Shown here piece by piece: positions 8,634 to 15,027 of a stretch of DNA of 64,000 nt (its first letter is position 1; every line of letters starts with the position of its first letter). The DNA lies in IMG/VR virus record IMGVR_UViG_3300028416_000004, positions 124,001-188,000 of that record; one strand, 5' to 3'. Below the pieces are notes generated by a model that worked only from the letters and a program-made list of their open reading frames with translations, had not been told where the DNA came from and did no database searches. The position numbers were made by a program, and so were the translations under genes. Source of the stretch: a virus.

Positions 8634-8891
8634 TTAATAAATGTTACTTTTTGATTTAAAACCTATAAAAGTTCCACTATTAACATTAATTGATTTAACT
8701 ACAACATCTATAGAACTATTTGTTGTACCACTCCAAGTAAAAGTTCCACCACCTAAAGCTGTTATATCAATTGAACCATCTGAAAGACAATAAACTTGAT
8801 GAACACTAGAACCTGTAATACCATCTCCTAAATCATTTAAATCCATAGTACCCACTAAAGGAATAACTTTATAGTTCGCTTTTATATTCAT
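8634..8891 (-). CDS. Small hypothetical beta-rich protein
   Basis: An 85-residue protein of unknown family. It is beta-rich and low in charge (SGSSVHQVYCLSDGSIDITA, then GGGTFTWSGTTNSSIDVVV), with no signal peptide or membrane segment. Phage virion proteins of this size and composition often decorate capsids or tails, but nothing specific is recognised. It has its own TATTTAT element and is immediately upstream of the neck operon, so late expression and a virion role are inferred. Confidence 0.5.
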   Translation of the reverse strand: MNIKANYKVIPLVGTMDLNDLGDGITGSSVHQVYCLSDGSIDITALGGGTFTWSGTTNSSIDVVVKSINVNSGTFIGFKSKSNIY

Positions 8892-8908
8892 AATTTTATT
8901 TTTTATAT

Positions 8909-8915
8909 ATAAATA
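8909..8915 (-). promoter_or_regulatory. TATTTAT late-promoter-like element
   Basis: Sense-strand TATTTAT 17 bases before the start at 8891, back to back with the plus-strand host-type promoter at 8916-8947. Confidence 0.55.
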
Positions 8916-8947
8916 GTTGGAAAAAACAATCTATTTGGTTATATTTG
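8916..8947 (+). promoter_or_regulatory. Host-type (Bacteroidota) promoter
   Basis: GTTG at 8916-8919, 20-base spacer, then TATATTTG at 8940-8947, an exact match to TAnnTTTG. It drives the PcfJ-like gene at 8980 and probably the tRNA cluster beyond. Confidence 0.6.
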
Positions 8948-8979
8948 TGTTTATTTTTAAGGAGTAATATTTTAGGGGA

Positions 8980-9651
8980 ATGAATAAAGATTATATAATT
9001 AATGTTGATAATAAAAAAGATAAAGAAGCTTTAAAATCTTTTTTTAATTATATTGAAGAAAATTATGGTGAAGAATTTCCAATTCCTGATAATCATTTAG
9101 AAAATATTATTTCTAAAAAAATGTATAATGAATTGTTGTTTGAATATTATTTAGATACATATACGACTCTTTCTATTATGGAAGATAGAAATGTTGATGA
9201 ATTATTAGAGATTGAAAAAGAAGATTTATTAGGTTTTCATCATAATTTAACAAAAAAATTTAAAGTTAACTCAGATTTATATTTAACTAAACAGTATGAG
9301 AAACAATTAGAAGATTTTATTAATCTTTCTATTGATACAGATGATTATATTGTTAGTCCTATAAAAAAATTGAAAGAACTTGACTGGGAGGGGAGATATA
9401 TGAATCATTGTATTTCTACATATAGATATAAAATAACAGATGGTGATTATGTAGCCTTTAAATTTTATAACAAAAAATCTTGGGAAAGACTGACTTTAGG
9501 TTTTAATATAAAAAATAATGAATTAATTTTTAATCAACTAAAAGCTCATTCTAATTTTTCAGCTTCAAAAGAAAGTAGAGAGATGGTAATTGATTATTGC
9601 AATAAATTAAATTTAAAATTTGATAAAAATAATTACGATTTAAGAATTTAA
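8980..9651 (+). CDS. PcfJ-like domain protein
   Basis: A 223-residue protein. The C-terminal half carries the PcfJ-like signature: LDWEGRYMNHCISTYRYKI (residues about 130-150), then a strand pair ending in NNELIFNQLKAHSNFSASKE, matching the family pattern of an early EG..M.HC...Y motif and a late Q.....N motif. PcfJ was named from a conjugative plasmid, and such domains are frequent in phages; their biochemical role is not established. The N-terminal 110 residues are helical and unrecognised. A host-type promoter and an AAGGAG sequence at 8959-8964 precede it. A second PcfJ-like gene lies at 36962. Confidence 0.65.
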   Translation: MNKDYIINVDNKKDKEALKSFFNYIEENYGEEFPIPDNHLENIISKKMYNELLFEYYLDTYTTLSIMEDRNVDELLEIEKEDLLGFHHNLTKKFKVNSDLYLTKQYEKQLEDFINLSIDTDDYIVSPIKKLKELDWEGRYMNHCISTYRYKITDGDYVAFKFYNKKSWERLTLGFNIKNNELIFNQLKAHSNFSASKESREMVIDYCNKLNLKFDKNNYDLRI

Positions 9652-9655
9652 TTTA

Positions 9656-9662
9656 TATTTAT
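9656..9662 (+). promoter_or_regulatory. TATTTAT element before tRNA cluster
   Basis: TATTTAT ends 10 bases before the first base of tRNA-Glu, a spacing that would place transcription start at or next to the mature 5' end. Confidence 0.45.
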
Positions 9663-9672
9663 ATAATCTAAA

Positions 9673-9747
9673 GGCCCATTCGTCTAGTGGTTAGGACGCC
9701 AGGTTTTCATCCTGGAAACAGGAGTTCGATTCTCCTATGGGCTACCA
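9673..9747 (+). tRNA. tRNA-Glu (anticodon TTC)
   Basis: Acceptor GGCCCAT (9673-9679) pairs with ATGGGCT (9737-9743, one G-U). The anticodon stem CCAGG/CCTGG holds the loop TTTTCAT with anticodon TTC. The T arm is CAGGAGTTCGATTCTCCT-like. CCA is encoded at 9745-9747 and abuts the next tRNA with no spacer. Confidence 0.95.
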
Positions 9748-9821
9748 GGTCTGGTAGTTCAGATGGTTAGAATATCTGCCTGTCACGCAGAGGGTCGTGA
9801 GTTCGAATCTCATCCAGACCG
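9748..9821 (+). tRNA. tRNA-Asp (anticodon GTC)
   Basis: Acceptor GGTCTGG (9748-9754) pairs with CCAGACC (9814-9820), discriminator G. Anticodon stem TCTGC/GCAGA encloses CTGTCAC with anticodon GTC. CCA is not encoded. Confidence 0.95.
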
Positions 9822-9826
9822 CAAAA

Positions 9827-9899
9827 TGACCTATGGTGTAACTGGTAACACATCTGATTTTGGTTCAGAAGAGTCTAGGTTCGAAACCTAGTAGGTCAA
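9827..9899 (+). tRNA. tRNA-Gln (anticodon TTG)
   Basis: Acceptor TGACCTA (9827-9833) pairs with TAGGTCA (9892-9898). Anticodon stem TCTGA/TCAGA encloses TTTTGGT with anticodon TTG. The first pair is U1-A72, the weak pair known as a GlnRS identity element, which fits the GlnRS gene 450 bases downstream. CCA is not encoded. Confidence 0.95.
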
Positions 9900-9902
9900 C
9901 AA

Positions 9903-9936
9903 AAAAACACAATCATTAATGGTTGTGTTTTTTTTT
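9903..9936 (+). terminator. Terminator after tRNA cluster
   Basis: Stem AACACAA (9906-9912) with TTGTGTT (9923-9929), followed by a long T-run. DHFR begins only 16 bases past it, so readthrough probably feeds the next genes. Confidence 0.75.
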
Positions 9937-9951
9937 ATAATTTAAAAATAT

Positions 9952-10338
9952 ATGAAAGCTATAATTGCAGTAAACAAATTGGGGTATATAGGTAAAGAAG
10001 AGAGTTTACCTTGGAAATGTAAAGATGATTTAAATCATTTTAAAAAAATGACTATGGGTTGCAAGTTACTTGTAGGTAGAAAAACTTATGAAACTTTACC
10101 CCCCCTAAAAGGAAGGGAATTAATTGTTGTAGGGAAAGGTTATAATACTTTAGAGGAAGCACTTGAACAAAAACCAGATTGGATTATAGGTGGAAAAAAA
10201 ATTTATGAATCAACAATTCATTTATGTGACGAACTTCATATATCTGAAATAAATGATGAAACTATAGGTGATACTAAAATGCCAGAGATAAAAAACTTTT
10301 TTGGTAAGAAAATTTTTTATAAATTTGACATAGATTAA
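9952..10338 (+). CDS. folA: Dihydrofolate reductase (short form)
   Basis: A 128-residue dihydrofolate reductase that reduces dihydrofolate with NADPH for thymidylate synthesis. Conserved parts in order are IIAVNKLGYIGKEESLPWKC (N-terminal strand and substrate loop), DDLNHFKKMTMGCKLLVGRKTYETLP (active-site helix with the acidic D at about 25-26 and cofactor loop), then WIIGGKKIYE and LCDELHISEI near the end. Normal bacterial enzymes are about 160 residues; here the second half is compressed and the terminal strands are short, but the core motifs are complete. The next gene, GlnRS, starts 12 bases later. Confidence 0.85.
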   Translation: MKAIIAVNKLGYIGKEESLPWKCKDDLNHFKKMTMGCKLLVGRKTYETLPPLKGRELIVVGKGYNTLEEALEQKPDWIIGGKKIYESTIHLCDELHISEINDETIGDTKMPEIKNFFGKKIFYKFDID

Positions 10339-10349
10339 AAAAAAAATAA

Positions 10350-11954
10350 ATGGAAAATAAAAATTTTATAGAAAGTATAATTGAAAATGATAATTTAAAA
10401 GAAATAGTAACTAGATTCCCCCCAGAAAATTCTGGTTACCTTCATTTGGGACATGCTAAATCTATATTTTTAAATTTTGGGTTAGCAGAAAAGTATAAGG
10501 GAAAATGTAATTTAAGAATTGATGATACAAATCCTTCTAATGAATCTGACATTTATACAAAATCTATAATTGAAAACATTAAATGGTTAGGTTTAAATCC
10601 AAACAAGATTACTTATGCTTCAGATTATTTTGAAGAAATTTATAATTTTGCTATAGAATTAATAAAAAAAGGTAAAGCTTATGTATGTTCTTTAGATTCA
10701 AAAGAGATAAAAGAATACATGGGTACAACTGACAAGCCAGGAAAACCTAGTCCAAATAGAAATTTAACTGTAGAAGAAAATTTGCTTTTATTTGATTCTA
10801 TGAAAAAAGGTCAAATTAATGATGGAGCAATGACTTTAAGAGCTAAAATAGATATGTCTTCTCCAAATGTACATATGAGAGACCCGATTATATACAGAAT
10901 TAAAATGGAAAACCATCAAAAAACTGGAGATAAATGGTGTATATATCCTATGTATGATTTTGCTCATTGTTTGTCCGATGCTATTGAATGTATTACTCAT
11001 TCTATTTGTACTTTAGAATTTGAACCGCATAGACCTCTTTATAATTGGATTTTAAATGAGTTAATTGAAAGAGAAATTAAACCAAAACAAATAGAATTTT
11101 CTAGACTTAATTTATCTCATACTGTTATGAGTAAAAGGAAAATTAAAAAACTAGTAGAAGAAAATGTTGTAGATGGTTGGGATGACCCTAGACTTCCTAC
11201 TTTATCAAGTTTAAGAAGAAAAGGTGTACCAGCAAAAGCAATTAAAATCTTTTGTGATAAGATAGGAATTTCTAGAAGAGAGAGTTTAGTCGATTATTCT
11301 TTATTTGATTCTTGTATCAAAGAAGTATTAAATAAAGAAGCTAATAGAAGAATGGTTGTTTTTGACCCAATAAAGGTAACAATAACAAATTGGGATAAAG
11401 AAGATGAAATGTTACCAGCTAAATTAAATCCTGAATCTGAAGAAGAAAAATATAGATATGTAAATTTTGGTAAAAACTTATATATTGAAAGAGAAGATTT
11501 TATGGAAAATGCTCCAAAAAAATTCTTTAGATTGACTCAAGGTAGAGAAGTTAGGTTTAAATATGGTTATTATGTTACTTGTAATGATATTATTAAAGAT
11601 AGTGAAGGTAAAATTGTAGAACTTCTTTGCACTTATGACCCAAACACTAAAGGAGGTTGGTCAGATGATGGAAGAAAAGTGAAAGGTACTATACATTGGG
11701 TTAATGCAGATAAAAATATACCAATTAAAGTTAATTTATATGATAGACTTTTTAATGTTGAAGAGCCTGGTGAAAACTTTTTAGATGAATTAAATGAAAA
11801 ATCTAAAGTTGAAACAGATGCTTTTATGGAAATAGATGGAAATGATGAAAATGAAGGGGTTGGTATTCAATTTGAAAGAAATGGATATTATGTTAGAGAA
11901 AATTTAGATATCTGGAATAGGATTACACCACTTAAAGATTCATTTAAAATTTAA
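10350..11954 (+). CDS. glnS: Glutaminyl-tRNA synthetase
   Basis: A 534-residue, full-length class I GlnRS (bacterial enzymes are about 550). The catalytic half has the HIGH motif as HLGH at residues 32-35 within RFPPENSGYLHLGHAKS, the segment LRIDDTNPSNE, the WCIYPMYDFAHCLSDAIE region that distinguishes GlnRS from GluRS, and a KMSKS-type loop VMSKRK near 258. The C-terminal half holds the beta-barrel anticodon-binding domains (EGREVRFKYGY-like QGREVRFKYGYYVTC, then GTIHWVNADKNIPIKVNLYD). It would charge the phage tRNA-Gln encoded just upstream. No motif is missing, so I expect an active enzyme. Confidence 0.95.
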   Translation: MENKNFIESIIENDNLKEIVTRFPPENSGYLHLGHAKSIFLNFGLAEKYKGKCNLRIDDTNPSNESDIYTKSIIENIKWLGLNPNKITYASDYFEEIYNFAIELIKKGKAYVCSLDSKEIKEYMGTTDKPGKPSPNRNLTVEENLLLFDSMKKGQINDGAMTLRAKIDMSSPNVHMRDPIIYRIKMENHQKTGDKWCIYPMYDFAHCLSDAIECITHSICTLEFEPHRPLYNWILNELIEREIKPKQIEFSRLNLSHTVMSKRKIKKLVEENVVDGWDDPRLPTLSSLRRKGVPAKAIKIFCDKIGISRRESLVDYSLFDSCIKEVLNKEANRRMVVFDPIKVTITNWDKEDEMLPAKLNPESEEEKYRYVNFGKNLYIEREDFMENAPKKFFRLTQGREVRFKYGYYVTCNDIIKDSEGKIVELLCTYDPNTKGGWSDDGRKVKGTIHWVNADKNIPIKVNLYDRLFNVEEPGENFLDELNEKSKVETDAFMEIDGNDENEGVGIQFERNGYYVRENLDIWNRITPLKDSFKI

Positions 11955-11959
11955 AAAAA

Positions 11960-12000
11960 TGTAATATTTTTGTAAAAAAAACGTTATTATAAATAAATAA
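11960..12000 (+). promoter_or_regulatory. Shared upstream block, copy 1
   Basis: GTAATATTTTTGT, a poly-A run and ACGTTATTATAAATAAATA precede the gene at 12012. It contains TATTTTTG (11965-11972), an exact TAnnTTTG match, but no clear TTTG box upstream. A near copy precedes the next gene at 12472-12510. Confidence 0.4.
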
Positions 12001-12011
12001 AAATTAATATT

Positions 12012-12476
12012 ATGAATTGTCAAGAAGAAAGATTTTATATTGCAACAATTTTTGGTTCTGAACCTACTGAAATTATTTTTGATTTAGAAAATTTAATTGA
12101 AAACTTTTTTGATTCTAATGAAATAAATTATGTTCGTGCTGGAAGTACTATTTATTTTGTTTTTTCTGAAGGAATTGAAAAAATAGATGAAATATTTCAT
12201 GACTTACCTCTTCATTCTGCTTATACAATTATTGATATAACTGATAATTTGAATGTTTTTGATTTTAGGGGTTACATAACAAACGAACATTCAGAATCAA
12301 AAAAATTTATGTCAATTATGAATAAATTTTTAGAATCAAATGAAATTGGTTTAAAAGAAGAGGAAGAAGTTGAGTTGACAAATGAAGAAAAATTAGAAAT
12401 GGCTATTTCGACAGAAAATTATGAATTAGCAGCTCAAATAAGAGATGAAATGAATAAAGTTGAATCTTCATTGTAA
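12012..12476 (+). CDS. Hypothetical protein with C-terminal UVR motif
   Basis: A 154-residue acidic protein. The last 35 residues, EEKLEMAISTENYELAAQIR followed by DEMNKVE, match the UVR motif that links UvrB and UvrC and also occurs in clamp-type adaptor proteins. The N-terminal 110 residues (FIYIATIFGSEPT-like start, FDSNEINYVRAGSTIYFVF) are an unrecognised mixed alpha/beta domain. A protein-protein interaction role is likely; the target is unknown. It has its own upstream block shared with the following lipoprotein gene. Confidence 0.55.
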   Translation: MNCQEERFYIATIFGSEPTEIIFDLENLIENFFDSNEINYVRAGSTIYFVFSEGIEKIDEIFHDLPLHSAYTIIDITDNLNVFDFRGYITNEHSESKKFMSIMNKFLESNEIGLKEEEEVELTNEEKLEMAISTENYELAAQIRDEMNKVESSL

Positions 12477-12510
12477 TATTTTAAAAAAAAATACGTTATA
12501 AAAATATAAA
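12472..12510 (+). promoter_or_regulatory. Shared upstream block, copy 2
   Basis: TGTAATATTTT, a poly-A run and TACGTTATAAAAATATAAA precede the lipoprotein gene, closely matching the block before the gene at 12012. The similarity suggests a common promoter type. Confidence 0.4.
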
Positions 12511-12528
12511 CCATTAAAAATAAAAAAA

Positions 12529-13047
12529 ATGAAAAAAATATTTAGTTTAATTATTTTAATTTTATTAACAGTATCTTGTACACATAAAGATGTTAATGAA
12601 TCTGTAGAGATAAAACAAGATAATTTAAAAAATGTGAAATTATTAAAAAAAGAAACAAAAAAAGAATTTAATCCTTCTTTAATTAATGGTTCAGATATAT
12701 TAACTATATTTTTAAGTTATAAAAAATATTCTCAATATGAACAAATGGTTAATATGTGCTTAATTGAAAATGGAAAAGAATTTTATGATATCAAAAATTA
12801 TTGTAAAAGTATTAAAAATTTTCCAAGAATAGGAGAAGGTAGAGATAAAACTTTTAAAATGGTTAAATGGAATAAATTGAATGACAGCACTTATGAATGT
12901 ATTTATAATTTCAAAGAATTTTATAGAGAATTTACAAATAAGAAGGTTTTAGTTAATTACAACCAAAAAACTGAAAAAGCAAAAATTATATTAGATAAAA
13001 ATAAAATATCTTTTAATGATATGAGTTCAATTTTGAGAAATGAATAA
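12529..13047 (+). CDS. Phage-encoded lipoprotein
   Basis: A 172-residue protein with a clear lipoprotein signal: MKKIFSLIILILLTVSC, i.e. two lysines, a hydrophobic core and a lipobox LTVSC with the modified cysteine at 17. The mature part is lysine-rich and has no recognised domain; two internal cysteines (near NMCLIENG and NYCKS) might pair. Lipid attachment to an envelope membrane is expected from the signal. Phage lipoproteins often block entry of related phages, but that is inference from other systems. It ends at a bidirectional terminator facing the minus-strand fibre genes. Confidence 0.65.
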   Translation: MKKIFSLIILILLTVSCTHKDVNESVEIKQDNLKNVKLLKKETKKEFNPSLINGSDILTIFLSYKKYSQYEQMVNMCLIENGKEFYDIKNYCKSIKNFPRIGEGRDKTFKMVKWNKLNDSTYECIYNFKEFYREFTNKKVLVNYNQKTEKAKIILDKNKISFNDMSSILRNE

Positions 13048-13072
13048 AAAAAGCCCTAATTAGGGCTTTTTT
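13045..13072. terminator. Bidirectional terminator between convergent genes
   Basis: Perfect palindrome AGCCCTAATTAGGGCT (13052-13067) flanked by A-run and T-run; the lipoprotein gene ends at 13047 and the opposing gene at 13074. Confidence 0.85.
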
Positions 13073-13073
13073 G

Positions 13074-13301
13074 TTAGTAGTTTACATATAAACACTTAAA
13101 AGTGCTATCTATTAATGTTATATCTTTTATTGTTGGATATTCTAAAATTAAATAGTTATCTATTAAACTTTTAAGAGTTGTAACATCTGTAATAACATTT
13201 TCCATTACAATAATATATGATTTTATGTTATTTTCTCTACAAACAATAACGTTTCCATAATTATTTAAATCATTTTCTAAAGCTTGATTATCTATTGCCA
13301 T
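13074..13301 (-). CDS. Small hypothetical protein downstream of fibre gene
   Basis: A 75-residue protein starting two bases after the stop of the fibre gene, so probably co-translated. It is predicted alpha/beta (MAIDNQALENDLNNYGNVIV, then an ENVITDVTTLKSLIDNYL helix) and shows no membrane segment. I do not recognise it. A role as fibre chaperone or accessory subunit is suggested only by position. Confidence 0.5.
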   Translation of the reverse strand: MAIDNQALENDLNNYGNVIVCRENNIKSYIIVMENVITDVTTLKSLIDNYLILEYPTIKDITLIDSTFKCLYVNY

Positions 13302-13303
13302 AA

Positions 13304-14587
13304 TTAGTATTTTATTTTAAAGTTAGGTCTATATGATTGGTCTCTTGTTCCATATCCAGATGGATATGAATTATCTTGATAACTATACCATGAATCATAA
13401 TAAGTGTTATCAAAATGACATTCAGCCCATCCAAAACCAGACCCCCAATTAGCATCTCTATTTTCCCAAATTATCAATAAACTATCATTTCCGTTATATT
13501 CAAAGTTATTATCGAAATCTATAGATTGATAACCAGAATTGTTTATAGTCCAGTTAAAATTTGATTTAACAGTTGTTAAGTTAGAAACGTCATTAATATT
13601 TGTTAAATCCACTTTAACATTACTTCCAAATTCTAAATCGCTAATATGAGCTAATTTTATAGTTTGATTATTAAAAGTGTAACCTGGTGTATATCCACCA
13701 ACTTCTATTTCTAAACCATGTAATATTTTACTTCCAGAGCCTATTTCTGAAGCTCTAATTATAAACATAGAGTGTGAATAATCATAATATCCATATGCAG
13801 GATATCTTTCTTCATTACTTGTCCCAACTGATGATGTCCAAATTAAATTTTGTATTACTGGTGAATTTGTACCTCCCGATGTACTTCCCGATGTACTTCC
13901 TGATGTACTTCCCGATGTACTTCCTGATGTACTTCCTGATGTATCTCCCGATGTACTTCCAGAAGTTTCTCCAGAATAAGTAATTCCACTATTAGAACTT
14001 AAAATTGAAATTGAAGAAGAACCTATCTCTACAACTTCATAATTGCCATCGACACCTTTTAAAGTAAAAAGTTTCCCATCTGCAATATTTAACATTAACT
14101 CACCAGGTAGTAAGTCGCTTACTGAAGGTGTTAAACCGCTTTGTTCTGAAGATTTAACTAAAAATTTAAAAAATCTATTACTTCCACTATAAGAAGTTTC
14201 ACCACTTATAGTACCACCATTAACAACATCTGTTTCTTTAATTACTCTAACTCCATCCAAAGAAGAGTTTGAACTATTACACAAAACAATATCATTCAAT
14301 TCTGTTGCAAAACCTAAATTTGTATATCCACTACTAGAATTATATTCACTTATGTTTAACTGATTGTTAGTTAATACATTTAATGAAGCTATTCTAAATG
14401 TAACATCATTACCTAAAGCATCACCATCTTGTATAGTTAAACCAGCACCTATACCTTTATTAGATGTATTTCCACTTAGTTGATAATTTAATACTACATT
14501 ATTATCTTCAATATTTAATTCACCTAACCTATTAAGGTAATAAGGCATTTTATCTATGTCTTGAATTTGTGAAAGAAATAATTTCAT
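13304..14587 (-). CDS. Tail-fibre-like protein with GSTS repeats
   Basis: A 427-residue protein in three parts. The N-terminus (1-190) is fibre-like and includes LLPGELMLNIADGKLFTLKG, a segment widespread in phage tail and head fibre proteins. Residues about 205-240 are a low-complexity GSTS linker encoded by a 12-base tandem repeat. The C-terminal domain (about 250-427) is aromatic and beta-rich (ERYPAYGYYDYSHSMFI, NFNWTINNSGYQSIDF, SYRPNFKIKY) and resembles the beta-sandwich modules of Bacteroidota surface adhesins. I infer a receptor-binding fibre whose tip was joined through a flexible linker. It has its own promoter-like element. Confidence 0.65.
   Translation of the reverse strand: MKLFLSQIQDIDKMPYYLNRLGELNIEDNNVVLNYQLSGNTSNKGIGAGLTIQDGDALGNDVTFRIASLNVLTNNQLNISEYNSSSGYTNLGFATELNDIVLCNSSNSSLDGVRVIKETDVVNGGTISGETSYSGSNRFFKFLVKSSEQSGLTPSVSDLLPGELMLNIADGKLFTLKGVDGNYEVVEIGSSSISILSSNSGITYSGETSGSTSGDTSGSTSGSTSGSTSGSTSGSTSGGTNSPVIQNLIWTSSVGTSNEERYPAYGYYDYSHSMFIIRASEIGSGSKILHGLEIEVGGYTPGYTFNNQTIKLAHISDLEFGSNVKVDLTNINDVSNLTTVKSNFNWTINNSGYQSIDFDNNFEYNGNDSLLIIWENRDANWGSGFGWAECHFDNTYYDSWYSYQDNSYPSGYGTRDQSYRPNFKIKY
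13871..13970 (-). repeat. 12-base tandem repeat in fibre gene
   Basis: About eight imperfect copies of a 12-base unit whose coding sense is GGAAGTACATCN (Gly-Ser-Thr-Ser). Units differ at the wobble base. Copy number could change by slippage without a frame shift. Confidence 0.9.
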
Positions 14588-14602
14588 AATATCTTTTGTT
14601 AT

Positions 14603-14609
14603 ATAAATA
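14603..14609 (-). promoter_or_regulatory. TATTTAT late-promoter-like element
   Basis: Sense-strand TATTTAT 15 bases before the fibre gene start. Confidence 0.55.
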
Positions 14610-14627
14610 TTATAAAAATAAAATAAG

Positions 14628-14984
14628 TTATTTAGTTTTCCATAACATTTGTATTGCTAAGATACAAACACAAAGAAATATACATACACCTGTTTTTAAA
14701 TTTATTGGTTCATTGTTGAAATGTGATGTTAAAAATGCAAAAGATATTATACCCAAACAGAAACCTATAATACGTGATGGCCACATAGTACCACCAGTAC
14801 CTAATACAATATACTCAACACCTTTAATAAACATAAAGGAGATTGGGATAGCTATAATATATGGAAACCATGAACTCTTATTCTTAAACCATTCTACTTT
14901 AACAGGCGCATAGATTTGAAACCAAACTAATAGTTGTGCAACAAATAAAAATGCTGACCCAATACCTATCTTAATGTAATCCAT
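14628..14984 (-). CDS. Small multi-pass membrane protein
   Basis: A 118-residue protein with about four hydrophobic segments: IGIGSAFLFVAQLLVWFQIY, PYIIAIPISFMFIKGVEYIV, IIGFCLGIISFAFLTS and CIFLCVCILAIQML. Only short loops separate them, so an inner-membrane location is expected. No catalytic motif is seen and I do not recognise the family; it is not an obvious holin because four segments and no charged tail are atypical. It stands alone with its own TATTTAT element between the fibre gene and the homing-endonuclease gene. Confidence 0.55.
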   Translation of the reverse strand: MDYIKIGIGSAFLFVAQLLVWFQIYAPVKVEWFKNKSSWFPYIIAIPISFMFIKGVEYIVLGTGGTMWPSRIIGFCLGIISFAFLTSHFNNEPINLKTGVCIFLCVCILAIQMLWKTK

Positions 14985-14996
14985 AACATCTTTTTT

Positions 14997-15003
14997 ATAA
15001 ATA
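14997..15003 (-). promoter_or_regulatory. TATTTAT late-promoter-like element
   Basis: Sense-strand TATTTAT 12 bases before the membrane protein start; a second copy lies about 12 bases further upstream. Confidence 0.5.
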
Positions 15004-15027
15004 TATTATAAATATTAAAGAATAAAA

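Noticed and set aside
9827-9899. Possible stop-codon suppressor tRNA-Gln and recoded TAG
   Set aside because: The anticodon reads TTG, not CTA, and TAG terminates genes at 42600 and 56394 with normal downstream starts.
13774-13983. Plus-strand frame rich in Met-Tyr-Phe repeats
   Set aside because: It is the antisense reading of the GSTS repeat in the fibre gene; no promoter or ribosome-binding sequence and pure repeat composition.
14596-14913. Plus-strand frame of 105 codons opposite the membrane protein
   Set aside because: The minus-strand frame has clear membrane helices and an upstream TATTTAT; the plus frame has neither.
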